Shown in pieces: positions 1 through 8,319 of a stretch of 52,188 bases of DNA. Under the pieces are notes generated by a model, which searched no databases, was not told the DNA's origin, and saw only the letters and a list, made by a program, of their open reading frames with translations. Source of the DNA: an uncultured Clostridia bacterium (GTDB taxonomy: Bacteria > Bacillota > Clostridia > UBA1381 > UBA9506); contig CALYAO010000087.1 in assembly GCA_944393605.1 (NCBI GenBank), positions 1-52,188 of the forward strand. Reading direction: 5' to 3'. The position numbers and the translations under genes are program-made. The first letter of the stretch is position 1; the number at the start of each line of letters is the position of its first letter.

Positions 1-533
1 CAGATCTCGCTGAGCGCAAACGCGGTCTCCGAAGAGAACAACTCCAAGCGCTCCTGGTGCACACGCTGACGCGAACGTACCCTGCCGCGCTCGTCCAGCG
101 GGTCATGCCGGGGGATCACGGACAGCGATTCGCCCATTTGCGCGACGACCACCCAGGTGTATTCATCACAAATGGCCCAGATGATGTCTTCCAGCTCCCG
201 CAGATACCGGTCTTCTCCAAAGAGGAGGGACAGCAGTGCAAACACATTGAGCCGCTTCCGTTTGGCAAACTGAAACCTATTATATTCCAGACGCGAACCC
301 TGTTCATAAAATGTGCGCAAAGACGAAAACGGGGTCACGCAGATGGGCGTTCCCAGCAGCGTGTCTCCCGTTTCCGTCAGCTCCGCAATCATGTTCTCAT
401 AAAATTTATGTTTTTTGGCATATTTCCATCGTTCGCTATCCCGTGCTGCAGCAAACAATGTGTCACACGTTTTCCCGCTGTTTTCCCCATATTCAAGCGC
501 TTCCTTGACCTCTTTTATGTATAAATTATCCAT
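1..533 (-). CDS. Heparinase II/III-like protein, N-terminal part (gene runs off the left edge)
   Basis: The frame opens at ATG 533 behind a good ribosome site (AGAAAGTAGGTG) and stays open to base 1, giving 177 residues of an unfinished protein. The visible part is the helical N-terminal domain of heparinase II/III-family proteins: residues around 115-130 read LEDIIWAICDEYTW, followed near 165-177 by LFSSETAFALSEI, both typical of clostridial members of this family. The complete family protein is usually 600 residues or more, so most of the gene, including the beta-sheet lyase domain, is outside the window. Such proteins act on uronic-acid polysaccharides, but the substrate cannot be told here. 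It diverges from an AraC regulator that may control it. Confidence 0.7.
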   Translation of the reverse strand, partial: MDNLYIKEVKEALEYGENSGKTCDTLFAAARDSERWKYAKKHKFYENMIAELTETGDTLLGTPICVTPFSSLRTFYEQGSRLEYNRFQFAKRKRLNVFALLSLLFGEDRYLRELEDIIWAICDEYTWVVVAQMGESLSVIPRHDPLDERGRVRSRQRVHQERLELFSSETAFALSEI

Positions 534-569
534 ATTTTATGCACCTACTTTCTAAAATTTTATATTTTT

Positions 570-598
570 ATTATAAATATAGACTGCTAAAAAAGCAA
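570..598 (-). promoter_or_regulatory. Sigma-A type promoter of the heparinase-like gene
   Basis: On the minus strand TTGCTT (593-598) and TATAAT (570-575) are separated by exactly 17 bases, about 35 bases upstream of the start codon at 533. The divergent AraC gene begins at 752, so the 534-751 interval is the shared control region. Confidence 0.6.
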
Positions 599-751
599 GC
601 GTTAAAACGAAAAAAAGAATATACTTTTCTGCAAAAATATGTTATACTATAAGGGCAGACATCGTATGTTGCCATTTCTGGTTGTTGGCGCAACAGTACT
701 TGCCAAAAGATCCCCTAACGAACAAATTGTACAAAATGGGAGGAGATGTCC

Positions 752-1579
752 ATGTATAACATTCTATGCAAACCGCAAGTAGAGCAACCCGCGCTGGGCG
801 TGACACTCAAAACCATCTGGAAAAAGAGCAACCCGCTTTCCTTTTATGAATACAAAGATATCCGCCGTCCGCAGGAATGGTGTATCATTCGAACCATTCA
901 GGGGCGCGGCATGCTGCGGCTGGGGGAGACAGAAGAATTCGAGCTGGACGAAGACCATCTGATGCTCATTACCTTTGACCGTGTCCGGCATTATTGGTGC
1001 GTGGAAGAGGACTGGGTATATTACTGGATCTCCTTTTCGGCCATCCCCTCCTTCGTGATGGCGCCCAACCAGCTGTATCACATCCCGCTGGGGCCGACAG
1101 AACGCGAGCGTCTGCAGAGCCTGCTGCTGGCCCTCAATTCGGACACCCTGTTTTCTGCCATGTATGCCTCCAGCGAGTTTTCCTCCCTGCTGATGGGATG
1201 GGCCGCTGCCGCCATCCGCAACACCAGTACCCAGCACCGGGACATCAACACCGCCATCGAATATATCATGCAGAACCTCGCCGCCAAGCTGTCCATCGCA
1301 GAGCTGGCGCGCCTGTGCTGCATGTCCGAGCGCTCCTTTCGCGACGCCTTTTTCGCACACACCAACATGACACCCCATGAATACATCCAGCAAAAGCGCA
1401 TGAACACCGCCATCGAGCTGCTGCGCCAGTCCAACCTGCGGATCAAGGAGGTCGCACACAGCCTGGGGTTTGCCAATCAATATTACTTCAGCCGCGCATT
1501 TCGGGATCATTTTGGGATCTCCCCCTCGGCCTACAAAAAGCTGCTCACACCATCGGGCAGCGCGGGCGCCATGGACTGA
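752..1579 (+). CDS. AraC-family transcriptional regulator
   Basis: A 275-residue regulator. The first ~140 residues are the AraC-type ligand-sensing (cupin-like) domain. The last ~100 hold two helix-turn-helix motifs: ELARLCCMSERSFRDAFF (first) and IKEVAHSLGFANQYYFSRAF (second), the latter followed by the family signature FGISPSAYKK. An ATG also occurs at 746, but the ribosome site GGGAGGAG (738-745) abuts it, so the ATG at 752 with a normal spacing is preferred. It is transcribed away from the heparinase-like gene, and AraC regulators in this position usually control the divergent polysaccharide-use gene; that link is an inference. The inducer is unknown. Confidence 0.9.
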   Translation: MYNILCKPQVEQPALGVTLKTIWKKSNPLSFYEYKDIRRPQEWCIIRTIQGRGMLRLGETEEFELDEDHLMLITFDRVRHYWCVEEDWVYYWISFSAIPSFVMAPNQLYHIPLGPTERERLQSLLLALNSDTLFSAMYASSEFSSLLMGWAAAAIRNTSTQHRDINTAIEYIMQNLAAKLSIAELARLCCMSERSFRDAFFAHTNMTPHEYIQQKRMNTAIELLRQSNLRIKEVAHSLGFANQYYFSRAFRDHFGISPSAYKKLLTPSGSAGAMD

Positions 1580-1648
1580 TGCGCCGTCGCGCCCAAAATG
1601 CGCCCCTCTTCCCTCCCGCAAGACATTGTGATACCCAAAGCCGTCAAA

Positions 1649-1698
1649 CACAAAAAAGCCGTCACACCTCAAAAACGAGGCATGACGGCTTTTTTGTG
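1649..1698. terminator. Bidirectional intrinsic terminator between araC-type gene and ABC operon
   Basis: The stem AAAAAAGCCGTCA...TGACGGCTTTTTT has A and T runs on both sides, so it can end transcripts arriving from the AraC gene on the plus strand and from the ABC permease on the minus strand. Confidence 0.85.
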
Positions 1699-1705
1699 CG
1701 AAATA

Positions 1706-2347
1706 TTAGAATTCTTTACGGCGGTAGATGCGCAGAGACAGCGCAAAGGACAACAGATACAGCACGACCGCGATTACGGGCATGGCCCACAGCAGGCCTT
1801 GCAGCATGCTAACCGCTCCCGCAGACAGCGTCAGCCCCATCTGCTGCACGACCAGCCCCAGTAGCACCGGAATCAACACGATTCCCAAAATGATAAACCG
1901 GCTTTTCTCCACGCCAAACCGGATGGCAACCGGCAACAGGATCGCAAGCAGGATCAGGGCCGCCACTGCCAGACTGCCCAAAATCTGCACGAGCGCTAGG
2001 AAGTCCAGTTGCTCCCGCAGCGCTGACAGCACCACACACAGCAGCCCCGACAGCAGCAGGCCAACACCCACGGCAATCAGCGCCAGCACATATTTGCTGC
2101 CCACAATCTTTGCCCGGGACAGCGGCATGGTGCACACATATTTGTCCCACTTCGCCTGTTCGTCATAAGCGAGCGAGGCATAACACAAAATCACGCACAG
2201 CATAATGGACATGCCGCCCAAAAATCCCGTCATGGCGATGGTATCCTGATTGAAATAGGCCAGCACGAGATAAAACACGCCCAACAGCAAAATGGTTCTT
2301 GCATATCGCTTCAGTACCGCCAGTTCCTTCCATAACAAGCCCCTCAT
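1706..2347 (-). CDS. ABC-2 type transporter permease subunit
   Basis: A 213-residue integral membrane protein with about six hydrophobic segments (near residues 15-35, 38-58, 88-110, 120-145, 150-172 and 180-205). The start MRGLLWKELAVLKRY and the internal YDEQAKWDKYVCTMPLSR are typical of the ABC-2 permease group found next to YtrA regulators. Its ATG overlaps the stop of the ATPase gene (ATGA at 2344-2347), so the two are translationally coupled and probably form one exporter. In this family the cargo is usually an antimicrobial peptide, lipid or cell-envelope compound; the substrate here is unknown. Confidence 0.8.
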   Translation of the reverse strand: MRGLLWKELAVLKRYARTILLLGVFYLVLAYFNQDTIAMTGFLGGMSIMLCVILCYASLAYDEQAKWDKYVCTMPLSRAKIVGSKYVLALIAVGVGLLLSGLLCVVLSALREQLDFLALVQILGSLAVAALILLAILLPVAIRFGVEKSRFIILGIVLIPVLLGLVVQQMGLTLSAGAVSMLQGLLWAMPVIAVVLYLLSFALSLRIYRRKEF

Positions 2348-3204
2348 AGCCCTTCCCCCCTTATATACAGCAGCATGATATCCTCCAGCGAGGCGCGGTC
2401 TACCACCTTGTCGGGATGCCGCCGGCGCACTGCCTGCCGGTTGGTGACCAATGCTTCCACACCAAATTCCCGCCGCACAACCCGGACAATGTCCGTCCGA
2501 TCCATCTTGGCAAAGGCCTCCGAACCACAGCGCAGAATCCCATAGGTCTCTGCCAGCTCATCCTTGGACTCGCAAAACACCAGCTTTCCCTCATGCAGAA
2601 ATGCAATGTAGTCCGCGACCCGGTCCAGATCGCTCGTGATGTGAGAAGAGAGCAGAATGGCATGGTCTTCATCCTGGATAAATTCCAGAAACAGATCCAA
2701 AATCTCGTTGCGCACGACGGGGTCCAGCCCGCTCACCGCCTCATCCAACAACAGCAGCTTGGGCCGATGTGCCAGGGCCGCCGCAATGGACAGCTTCATC
2801 TTCATGCCGCGGGAAAACTCCTTGATATATTTATCGCGCGGCACGCCAAACCGCTCACAATAGGACCAAAACAGCCCATCGTCCCAATTGCGGTAGATCC
2901 CCCGCATAAAGCGCGACACTTGCCCTGCCTTCAGCACTTCATGGAAGCAGGAGTCCTCAAAAACCACCCCCACCTGCTCTTTGATCGTCACCTCATCGCG
3001 GATGCCATCCTTGCCCAAGATGGTCACACGGCCCGCATCCCGATGAATCAGATTTAAAATCAGTTTGATGGCGGTGGATTTGCCCGCCCCGTTTTCCCCG
3101 ATCAGGCCCAGGATGGCCCCGCCGGGCAGCGAAAGATCCAAGTGATCCAGGCAAAATCCGTCATACCGCTTACATAACCCCTGTATCTCCAGGATTGTAT
3201 CCAT
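2344..3204 (-). CDS. ABC transporter ATP-binding protein
   Basis: A 286-residue nucleotide-binding subunit. Walker A is GENGAGKST (residues 36-44), the signature segment is FSRGM, Walker B is LLLLDEA followed by the D-loop SGLDP, and the switch histidine is in LLSSHI. The start MDTILEIQGLCKRY lies behind GAAGGAGAGA and one base after the stop of the GntR gene; a longer upstream reading frame exists but would sit inside the GntR gene. The three genes form a GntR-ATPase-permease operon of the Ytr/Bcr type, often induced by cell-envelope stress (family knowledge; not shown here). Confidence 0.9.
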   Translation of the reverse strand: MDTILEIQGLCKRYDGFCLDHLDLSLPGGAILGLIGENGAGKSTAIKLILNLIHRDAGRVTILGKDGIRDEVTIKEQVGVVFEDSCFHEVLKAGQVSRFMRGIYRNWDDGLFWSYCERFGVPRDKYIKEFSRGMKMKLSIAAALAHRPKLLLLDEAVSGLDPVVRNEILDLFLEFIQDEDHAILLSSHITSDLDRVADYIAFLHEGKLVFCESKDELAETYGILRCGSEAFAKMDRTDIVRVVRREFGVEALVTNRQAVRRRHPDKVVDRASLEDIMLLYIRGEGL

Positions 3205-3205
3205 A

Positions 3206-3589
3206 TCAATTCTCTCCTTCTTCCCCATAGAGGATCGCAAGAATGCTCGCAAGCTCCGAAAGCCCAATCCCGCTGCTCTTGGCGGCATCCACCGCCTGCT
3301 GCAGGTGTTCTTCCGCAAGCCGGAGCTGCTCTTCCCGAATGAATTCCATATTTTTTTGCGCAACAAAGCTACCCTTTCCCATGACCGTCTCTATGAACCC
3401 ATCCCGCTCCAAGTCTTCATATGCGCGCTTGGTCGTGATGACCGAAATACGAAGTTCCTTGGCCAGGTGCCGCATGGAGGGCAGCGCTTCGCCCGCCGTC
3501 AGCTTTCCGCTGATGATCATGCTTTTGATCTGCGAGGTGATTTGCTCATAGAGCGGCTTGTCACTGGCATTGCTGATGATAATATCCAT
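3206..3589 (-). CDS. GntR-family regulator, YtrA subfamily
   Basis: A 127-residue protein. The N-terminal winged helix-turn-helix reads KPLYEQITSQIKSMIISGKL, then LPSMRHLAKELRISVITTKRAYEDLERDGFIETVMGKGSFVA. The C-terminal part is only ~50 residues and helical, the short dimerisation tail that defines YtrA rather than the ligand-binding domains of other GntR classes. It is the first gene of the ABC operon, preceded by GGAAGCGG, and a perfect 12-base palindrome sits just downstream of the promoter, so autorepression is likely. Confidence 0.9.
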   Translation of the reverse strand: MDIIISNASDKPLYEQITSQIKSMIISGKLTAGEALPSMRHLAKELRISVITTKRAYEDLERDGFIETVMGKGSFVAQKNMEFIREEQLRLAEEHLQQAVDAAKSSGIGLSELASILAILYGEEGEN

Positions 3590-3616
3590 TTGCCGCTTCC
3601 TTTCTCCGGAGTATAG

Positions 3617-3665
3617 AGTATATATACTTTATATACAGTATAACACCTCTTCTCTGATCTGTCAA
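3617..3665 (-). promoter_or_regulatory. Promoter and probable YtrA operator of the GntR-ABC operon
   Basis: Minus-strand TTGACA (3660-3665) and TATACT (3637-3642) are 17 bases apart. The perfect palindrome AGTATATATACT (3617-3628) lies 8 bases downstream of the -10, overlapping the expected transcription start, where repressor binding would block initiation. Confidence 0.75.
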
Positions 3666-3676
3666 GATGGTTCCGT

Positions 3677-3706
3677 AAAAAAAATCCCCGGGGTCATCCC
3701 CGGGGA
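3677..3706 (-). terminator. Intrinsic terminator of the 3D/G5 gene
   Basis: A perfect 11-base stem AATCCCCGGGG / CCCCGGGGATT with a four-base loop is followed on the minus strand by a run of eight T. It lies just after the stop codon at 3715 and just upstream of the GntR promoter. Confidence 0.85.
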
Positions 3707-3714
3707 TTGATTCA

Positions 3715-4761
3715 TTAATCCAAGATATAAACCGTCGCCGTTCTGCGGCCAAATTCCCACACCTCAGCCGAGGTGTCAAAGCACAGGTCAATCTTATTGC
3801 CTTTGATTGCGCCGCCGGTATCGCCGGCAATCGCATACCCATAAACCCAAGATTGTCCGCCGTCAGATGACTCGATATACAATCTGGAATTCAGCGGAAT
3901 CACATTCGGGTCCACCGCGACAATGCCGCGCTGCGGATATCTGCCCGTCGCAGTCATCCCAGCCCAGGCGCCGTTGGATGCGGGGGACGCATCATAGGCC
4001 GTCGCGCTGCACGTGAGCACCTTCCGATAGGTCTGTGCACCGCGGGACGTCATCACGACATTCTCCACCTTGGTGCCGTACTCCTCCTGCCGGTCAATGG
4101 TCTCTTCCAGCACCACTTCTCCGACAACGTCGTTGAAAACCTCTTCCCCATTTTTTACGATTCGCTTATAGGTCTGCCGAATGCGGCCATTTTTGCCCTC
4201 CTGCAGGACTTTCGTGTATCCCTGCACTTCATTCGCATTGGGAATTCTGTTGGTTTTAAAGGGAATTTCGATCTCTTTTTCGGTGACCTCCACCGTCACA
4301 CGGTCCACCGTCACCACCATGCCGTCTTCCAGCTTGGTTTCACGCGCCGGCGTCACCTCGTCATACTCGCCCATCACCGTCCCGGTTTCTTCCAGCATTT
4401 CACCAACGGTGTCCACATAACTGTACAGCTGCGCGACCACGCCGTCCTTGGAAAGGATAATGCTCGTCGCACGGGAGATGACAATCTCATCGCCTTCGTT
4501 TAAATCATAATCGAGCGCGGGCGAAACCTGATCCCCTTCCCCCAGCACGATGTCATGCTCTTGGAGCGCCTCCTTGACGGTTCTGCTGCCCGTCGTGTAC
4601 ACCGTGGACTGGCCTGCATCCGTCACAATAATCTGCTTTGTGAATGCAAAACCGAACAGGCAGACGAAGGTCGTAACCGTCGCAGCCAGTGCAGCCATTG
4701 CAATCAACAGGCTCTTCAGGGAGATCCTACCTGCAATCTTCCTTTCGCCGATTTTTAACAT
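3715..4761 (-). CDS. 3D-domain, G5-domain cell-wall protein (YabE-like)
   Basis: A 348-residue exported protein. An N-terminal membrane segment (about residues 14-36) is followed by two DUF348 repeats (~42-90 and ~98-145), a G5 domain (~150-230, with TYKRIVKNGEEV) and a C-terminal 3D domain (~255-345), whose three aspartates lie in SATAYD, VAVDPNVIPL and AIAGDTGGAIKGNKIDL. The 3D fold is a lytic-transglycosylase-like peptidoglycan hydrolase domain, and the same architecture is seen in B. subtilis YabE. The ATG at 4761 follows GAGGAGG; an in-frame TTG six bases upstream is closer to that ribosome site and is an alternative. It is a single-gene unit with its own promoter and terminator. Confidence 0.85.
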   Translation of the reverse strand: MLKIGERKIAGRISLKSLLIAMAALAATVTTFVCLFGFAFTKQIIVTDAGQSTVYTTGSRTVKEALQEHDIVLGEGDQVSPALDYDLNEGDEIVISRATSIILSKDGVVAQLYSYVDTVGEMLEETGTVMGEYDEVTPARETKLEDGMVVTVDRVTVEVTEKEIEIPFKTNRIPNANEVQGYTKVLQEGKNGRIRQTYKRIVKNGEEVFNDVVGEVVLEETIDRQEEYGTKVENVVMTSRGAQTYRKVLTCSATAYDASPASNGAWAGMTATGRYPQRGIVAVDPNVIPLNSRLYIESSDGGQSWVYGYAIAGDTGGAIKGNKIDLCFDTSAEVWEFGRRTATVYILD

Positions 4762-4894
4762 ACGCAAATTGCCTCCTCGTTTTTTTTGGATGAGCGGCCC
4801 CAAGGTTTCTTCATGGCATTTGGTTACTGGCTCATCTCTTCCCCAAACCCATTTGCGAACAAACCGTGCGGACACTATTTTCGAGTCACGTTGG

Positions 4895-4923
4895 ATTATA
4901 CTACAATTCTGCTCCCATTTCAA
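4895..4923 (-). promoter_or_regulatory. Promoter of the 3D/G5 gene
   Basis: Minus-strand TTGAAA (4918-4923) and TATAAT (4895-4900) with a 17-base spacer, leaving a leader of about 125 bases before the start. The leader contains GATGAGC...GCTCATC, but it is followed by A rather than T residues and no known riboswitch was recognised. Confidence 0.7.
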
Positions 4924-5421
4924 GGTTTTTACTCCATTAAAGCAGTTTTCGTGTATTTTAAAACGCCCATTTTCCAAATCTGACCACCCGCAATCGCGGA
5001 TATTCTGTAACAACTCCGTAACAATGGTAATTTTTTACACTTAAAAATTTTTTTCTGTTTTCTGCTCAATTTTGAACCATTTATTTCCATCTTATGGATT
5101 TAACTGGTATTTTTTTGTCCCATTTGTAACGCTTTCTCAATCATTTTGTAACACTTTTTTGATGGATACGGACAGCCCACAGTGACATCTTATGCCAAAA
5201 TTTGATCTTTTGTGCGCTTTTTCTTCCTAATATATTGAATTCCCATTTTTGCTATCAAAAGTATGAAAAAATCGTTACTTTTCATCGATATTTTTACACA
5301 ATTGTGTTATACTAATGGGAGCCTCGCCAAGCGGTTTCGGTTGTCTTGATAAGGAGCATTTCCAATTTTTTCTTGCCTTATACATAGAAAAAAAGTTTCT
5401 GAAAATAGGCAGGAGGATGCC
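4924..5421. other. AT-rich intergenic region without a gene
   Basis: About 500 AT-rich bases hold no credible coding frame. The motif TTTTGTAAC or CTGTAAC / CCGTAAC recurs four times (about 5004-5025 and 5122-5155). A perfect palindrome ACACAATTGTGT (5296-5307) directly precedes TATACT (5308-5313), a likely -10 for the downstream channel gene, with no good -35 in front of it. The palindrome therefore looks like an activator or repressor site. Confidence 0.45.
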
Positions 5422-6228
5422 ATGTTGCGCCGAATAAAGAACTGGTGTTTTACAATGCTGGAGGGGCGGGGTGTCAAAGGCGCTGTATTTCGTGCCGTCA
5501 TGCTGATTCTCATCCTGTTTTCGGGGGCCCTGCTGGCAGCGGAAACATTTGCGGCATTCGCAGACAGCCATGCCCGCTTATTGACGGCAGCCGACAGCGC
5601 AATCGTACTGGCATTTACCGCCGAGTATCTGCTGCGCCTATGGACGGCAGATTTGCGCTATCCAAACCGGCGGCCTCTTTTGGCGCGGCTGCGGTTTGTA
5701 ATAAGCCCCATGGCGGTGGTGGATCTTTTGTCCATCCTGCCATTTTATGCCCTGCGTTGGGACACCCTTCGCATTCTACGGCTATTGCGGGTTTTCCGGG
5801 TACTCAAGGCCGGCCGGTATGCCGCGGCATTTACGCAGATTGGACGGGTGCTGCGATACAAAGGGAAGCAGATCGTCCTCTCCATGGGCGTCGTCGTGAC
5901 CCTGATATTTGTGGCTGCCATCCTCATGTATCAGGCGGAACATGCCGCACAACCCGAACGATTTTCCAACGTCTTTTCCGCCCTGTGGTGGTCGGTGGTC
6001 ACACTGACCACCACAGGATATGGGGACATCTATCCCATCACACCGCTGGGCAAATGTTTGAGCATGCTGGTGTCCCTGCTGGGCATCGGGCTGATCGCCC
6101 TTCCAACCGGCATCATCAGCGCGGGCTTTGTCGAACTCAACGACGGAAAACGCAAAGTCCGGTGCTTCTGCCCCTACTGCGGCAGCAAGATTGAATACGA
6201 GGAGCATCTGCAACATGAAGAAACCTAA
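5422..6228 (+). CDS. Voltage-gated potassium channel of the Kv type
   Basis: A 268-residue, six-helix ion channel. The voltage sensor S4 is RILRLLRVFRVLKAGRY (about 117-133) with regularly spaced arginines; the selectivity filter is TTTGYGD (196-202) between S5 (~151-170) and S6 (~212-238). After S6 the protein ends in a short cysteine-rich tail, CFCPYCGSK, which resembles half of a zinc ribbon and is not part of the usual channel. AGGAGG lies five bases before ATG 5422. The MFS gene starts inside its 3' end, so the two are co-translated. It should pass K+ across the cytoplasmic membrane. Confidence 0.9.
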   Translation: MLRRIKNWCFTMLEGRGVKGAVFRAVMLILILFSGALLAAETFAAFADSHARLLTAADSAIVLAFTAEYLLRLWTADLRYPNRRPLLARLRFVISPMAVVDLLSILPFYALRWDTLRILRLLRVFRVLKAGRYAAAFTQIGRVLRYKGKQIVLSMGVVVTLIFVAAILMYQAEHAAQPERFSNVFSALWWSVVTLTTTGYGDIYPITPLGKCLSMLVSLLGIGLIALPTGIISAGFVELNDGKRKVRCFCPYCGSKIEYEEHLQHEET

Positions 6229-7477
6229 CTATGCCAAAACCATTCTCGCCTGTTACCTGGGCAACATCACGCAGGCCGCCGTCGTCAATCTGACGCCTCT
6301 GTTGTTTATCCCCCTCCGGGAACAGTTCGGCCTATCCTTTGAACAGCTCGGCCTGCTCATCATGATCAACTTTGTCACGCAGGTGGCCATGGACATTCTC
6401 TGTGCCGGCCTGGTGGACCGCTATGGTTACCGCATCTTTGGCCTCAGCGCACAGGTCGTCGTTATCCTGGGCATGCTGTGCTTTGCATGCTCACCCGTCC
6501 TATTCCCTGCTGCTCCTTACATAGGCTTTGTCATCGGCACCATCCTATTTTCCGCGGGCGGCGGCCTGTTTGAGCTGCTGCTTTCCCCCATTATCAATGG
6601 GATTCCGACCAACGGAAACAAATCCGCGGCGCTCAGCCTCATGCACGGGTTTTACGCCTGGGGGCAGGTGGGCACGGTCATTCTCACCACCATTGCGCTG
6701 GCGCTGTTTGGCCGGACCAGCTGGCCCTATATCATGCTGGCATGGACCATCCTGCCTGTTTGCAACCTGTTTTTGTTTGCCACCGCGCCGCTGGGCTCCC
6801 CCGTCCCCGAGACGGGCGAAAAACAGCCGCTCCGCAAGCTGCTCCGCATCCCATTTTACCTGCTCTGTCTTGCGACCATTGCACTGGGCGGCGCCTCTGA
6901 GCTCTGTATGTCCCAGTGGTCCTCCGCCTACTTTGAGCGGGCCATCGGCATGCCCAAGCTGCTGGGGGACATGTTGGGCATGACACTGTTTTCCATCACC
7001 TTCGGGCTCGCGCGCACCCTGCACGGTGTATACGGCAGCCGGTTTGACCTCAAAAAGCTCATGCTCCTGGGCATGGGCCTTGCGACTGTCTGCTATCTGT
7101 CCGTTGCACTCTCCCCCTCCAGCGGGCTCGCCATTGCGGCGAGTGCCTTGTGCGGCCTCGCAGTCAGCCTGACCTGGCCGGGAACCCTCGCAGTCGCCGC
7201 CGAAACCTTCCCCATGGCGGGTGCATCCATGTTTGCCATCCTCGCCGCGAGCGGAGACATCGGCGCCTCCTTCGGCCCCTGGTTCACCAGCGTCGTCACC
7301 GACCGGACCGCCGCGTCGGCGTGGATGACGCAGGCATTTGCCATAACCGGCCTGTCCGCCGAACAGCTTGGCCTCCGGATGGGTATCCTGGCAAGCGCGA
7401 TCTTCCCCTTGCTGGGCTTTTTGTGTGTGCTGGGGATGCGGCGGCTCGCGCCCAAGCTCCAGCAGGGCATTCGGTAA
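6215..7477 (+). CDS. MFS transporter
   Basis: A 420-residue permease with about twelve hydrophobic helices. It starts MKKPNYAKTILACYLGN, and the loop between helices 2 and 3 reads GLVDRYGYRIFG, a degenerate form of the MFS G-x-x-x-D-R-x-G motif. The ATG at 6215 is favoured because GAGGAG lies ten bases upstream and because a longer reading would run inside the channel gene; it overlaps the channel stop by 14 bases. The general fold is close to the sugar/nitrate MFS groups, but no substrate-specific residues were recognised. The pairing with a K+ channel may be transcriptional only. Confidence 0.8.
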   Translation: MKKPNYAKTILACYLGNITQAAVVNLTPLLFIPLREQFGLSFEQLGLLIMINFVTQVAMDILCAGLVDRYGYRIFGLSAQVVVILGMLCFACSPVLFPAAPYIGFVIGTILFSAGGGLFELLLSPIINGIPTNGNKSAALSLMHGFYAWGQVGTVILTTIALALFGRTSWPYIMLAWTILPVCNLFLFATAPLGSPVPETGEKQPLRKLLRIPFYLLCLATIALGGASELCMSQWSSAYFERAIGMPKLLGDMLGMTLFSITFGLARTLHGVYGSRFDLKKLMLLGMGLATVCYLSVALSPSSGLAIAASALCGLAVSLTWPGTLAVAAETFPMAGASMFAILAASGDIGASFGPWFTSVVTDRTAASAWMTQAFAITGLSAEQLGLRMGILASAIFPLLGFLCVLGMRRLAPKLQQGIR

Positions 7478-7601
7478 ACTCGCGGTCATTGTACCCAGCA
7501 AATAGTATCGCATGCATTGTGCCGCGAACAACCATCTCAACAGCAGCAGCATTTTCACTGTTCTATTGAATAAAAGATCGCAGGCGCCTAATGCACAACA
7601 A

Positions 7602-7635
7602 AAAAACCGGCACAGCCAAAGCTGTGCCGGTTTTT
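7602..7635. terminator. Bidirectional terminator between MFS and acetyltransferase genes
   Basis: The perfect stem AAAAACCGGCACAGC / GCTGTGCCGGTTTTT with a CAAA loop can end both the plus-strand channel-MFS transcript and the long minus-strand ATPase operon. Confidence 0.9.
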
Positions 7636-7653
7636 ATAACAGCAATATTGTAT

Positions 7654-8319
7654 TTATGCGTCCCGTTCCCGTAGCAATGCAGCAAGCGCACGTTTGACAT
7701 CCGAAAGCGCCGGGCTGCACAAAAGCGGCAGGATGTCCGCCAGTGCGTCGGGCGCAAAATCCCACCATTTTACCGCGAGCAGAAGCGCAATCATCTCCTC
7801 ATCAAACCGCATCTTGAGGAGCTTCGCCGGGTTGCCGCCCACCACGCCGTATGGCGGGACATCCCGCGTGACCACTGAATATGCTGCAACAATGGCGCCG
7901 TCTCCGATATGCACGCCGGGCAGGATGACGCTCTCCCGCCCAAACCATACGTCATTGCCCACCACGGTGTCCCCTTTGCGGGGCAGCTGGGCCATGTGAT
8001 CGGGCGTCCGCTCCTCCCACAGCCCGCCAAACACGTGAAACGGATAGGTGGTCACACTGCTGATGCGGTGATTGGCAGGGCCCATGATGAAGGTGGTGCC
8101 CGATGCGATGGAACAGAACTTGCCAATGATCAACGAATCTCCAAATTCTGGATAATTAAACAGGACATTGCGCCGCTCAAACTCGGTCGGCGCAACCGGG
8201 TCGTCATAGTACGTATACTCCCCCACATGGATATTGGGCGCCGTAATCACATTTTTTAAAAAACAGCTTGTGTGATACGCGTTGGGAAACACCACATTGG
8301 GATCTGGTATCGGCTTCAT
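7654..8319 (-). CDS. Vat-like xenobiotic (streptogramin A class) O-acetyltransferase
   Basis: A 221-residue left-handed beta-helix (hexapeptide-repeat) acetyltransferase. Residues 29-38 read NIHVGEYTYY, then LIIGKFCSIASGTTFIMGPANHR with the catalytic histidine at H84, then GNDVWFGRESVILPGVHIGDGAIVAAYSVV and the end motif VVGGNPAKLLKMRF. This order and spacing match Vat/CatB xenobiotic acetyltransferases, which inactivate streptogramin A or chloramphenicol; many chromosomal relatives have no proven drug activity. Its ATG overlaps the stop of the ATPase subunit D gene (ATGA, 8316-8319), so it is translationally coupled as the last gene of that operon. Confidence 0.85.
   Translation of the reverse strand: MKPIPDPNVVFPNAYHTSCFLKNVITAPNIHVGEYTYYDDPVAPTEFERRNVLFNYPEFGDSLIIGKFCSIASGTTFIMGPANHRISSVTTYPFHVFGGLWEERTPDHMAQLPRKGDTVVGNDVWFGRESVILPGVHIGDGAIVAAYSVVTRDVPPYGVVGGNPAKLLKMRFDEEMIALLLAVKWWDFAPDALADILPLLCSPALSDVKRALAALLRERDA

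Noticed and set aside
4762-4890. c-di-AMP (ydaO) or c-di-GMP riboswitch before the 3D/G5 gene
   Set aside because: These classes often control such genes and the leader is of suitable length, but the conserved blocks could not be matched.
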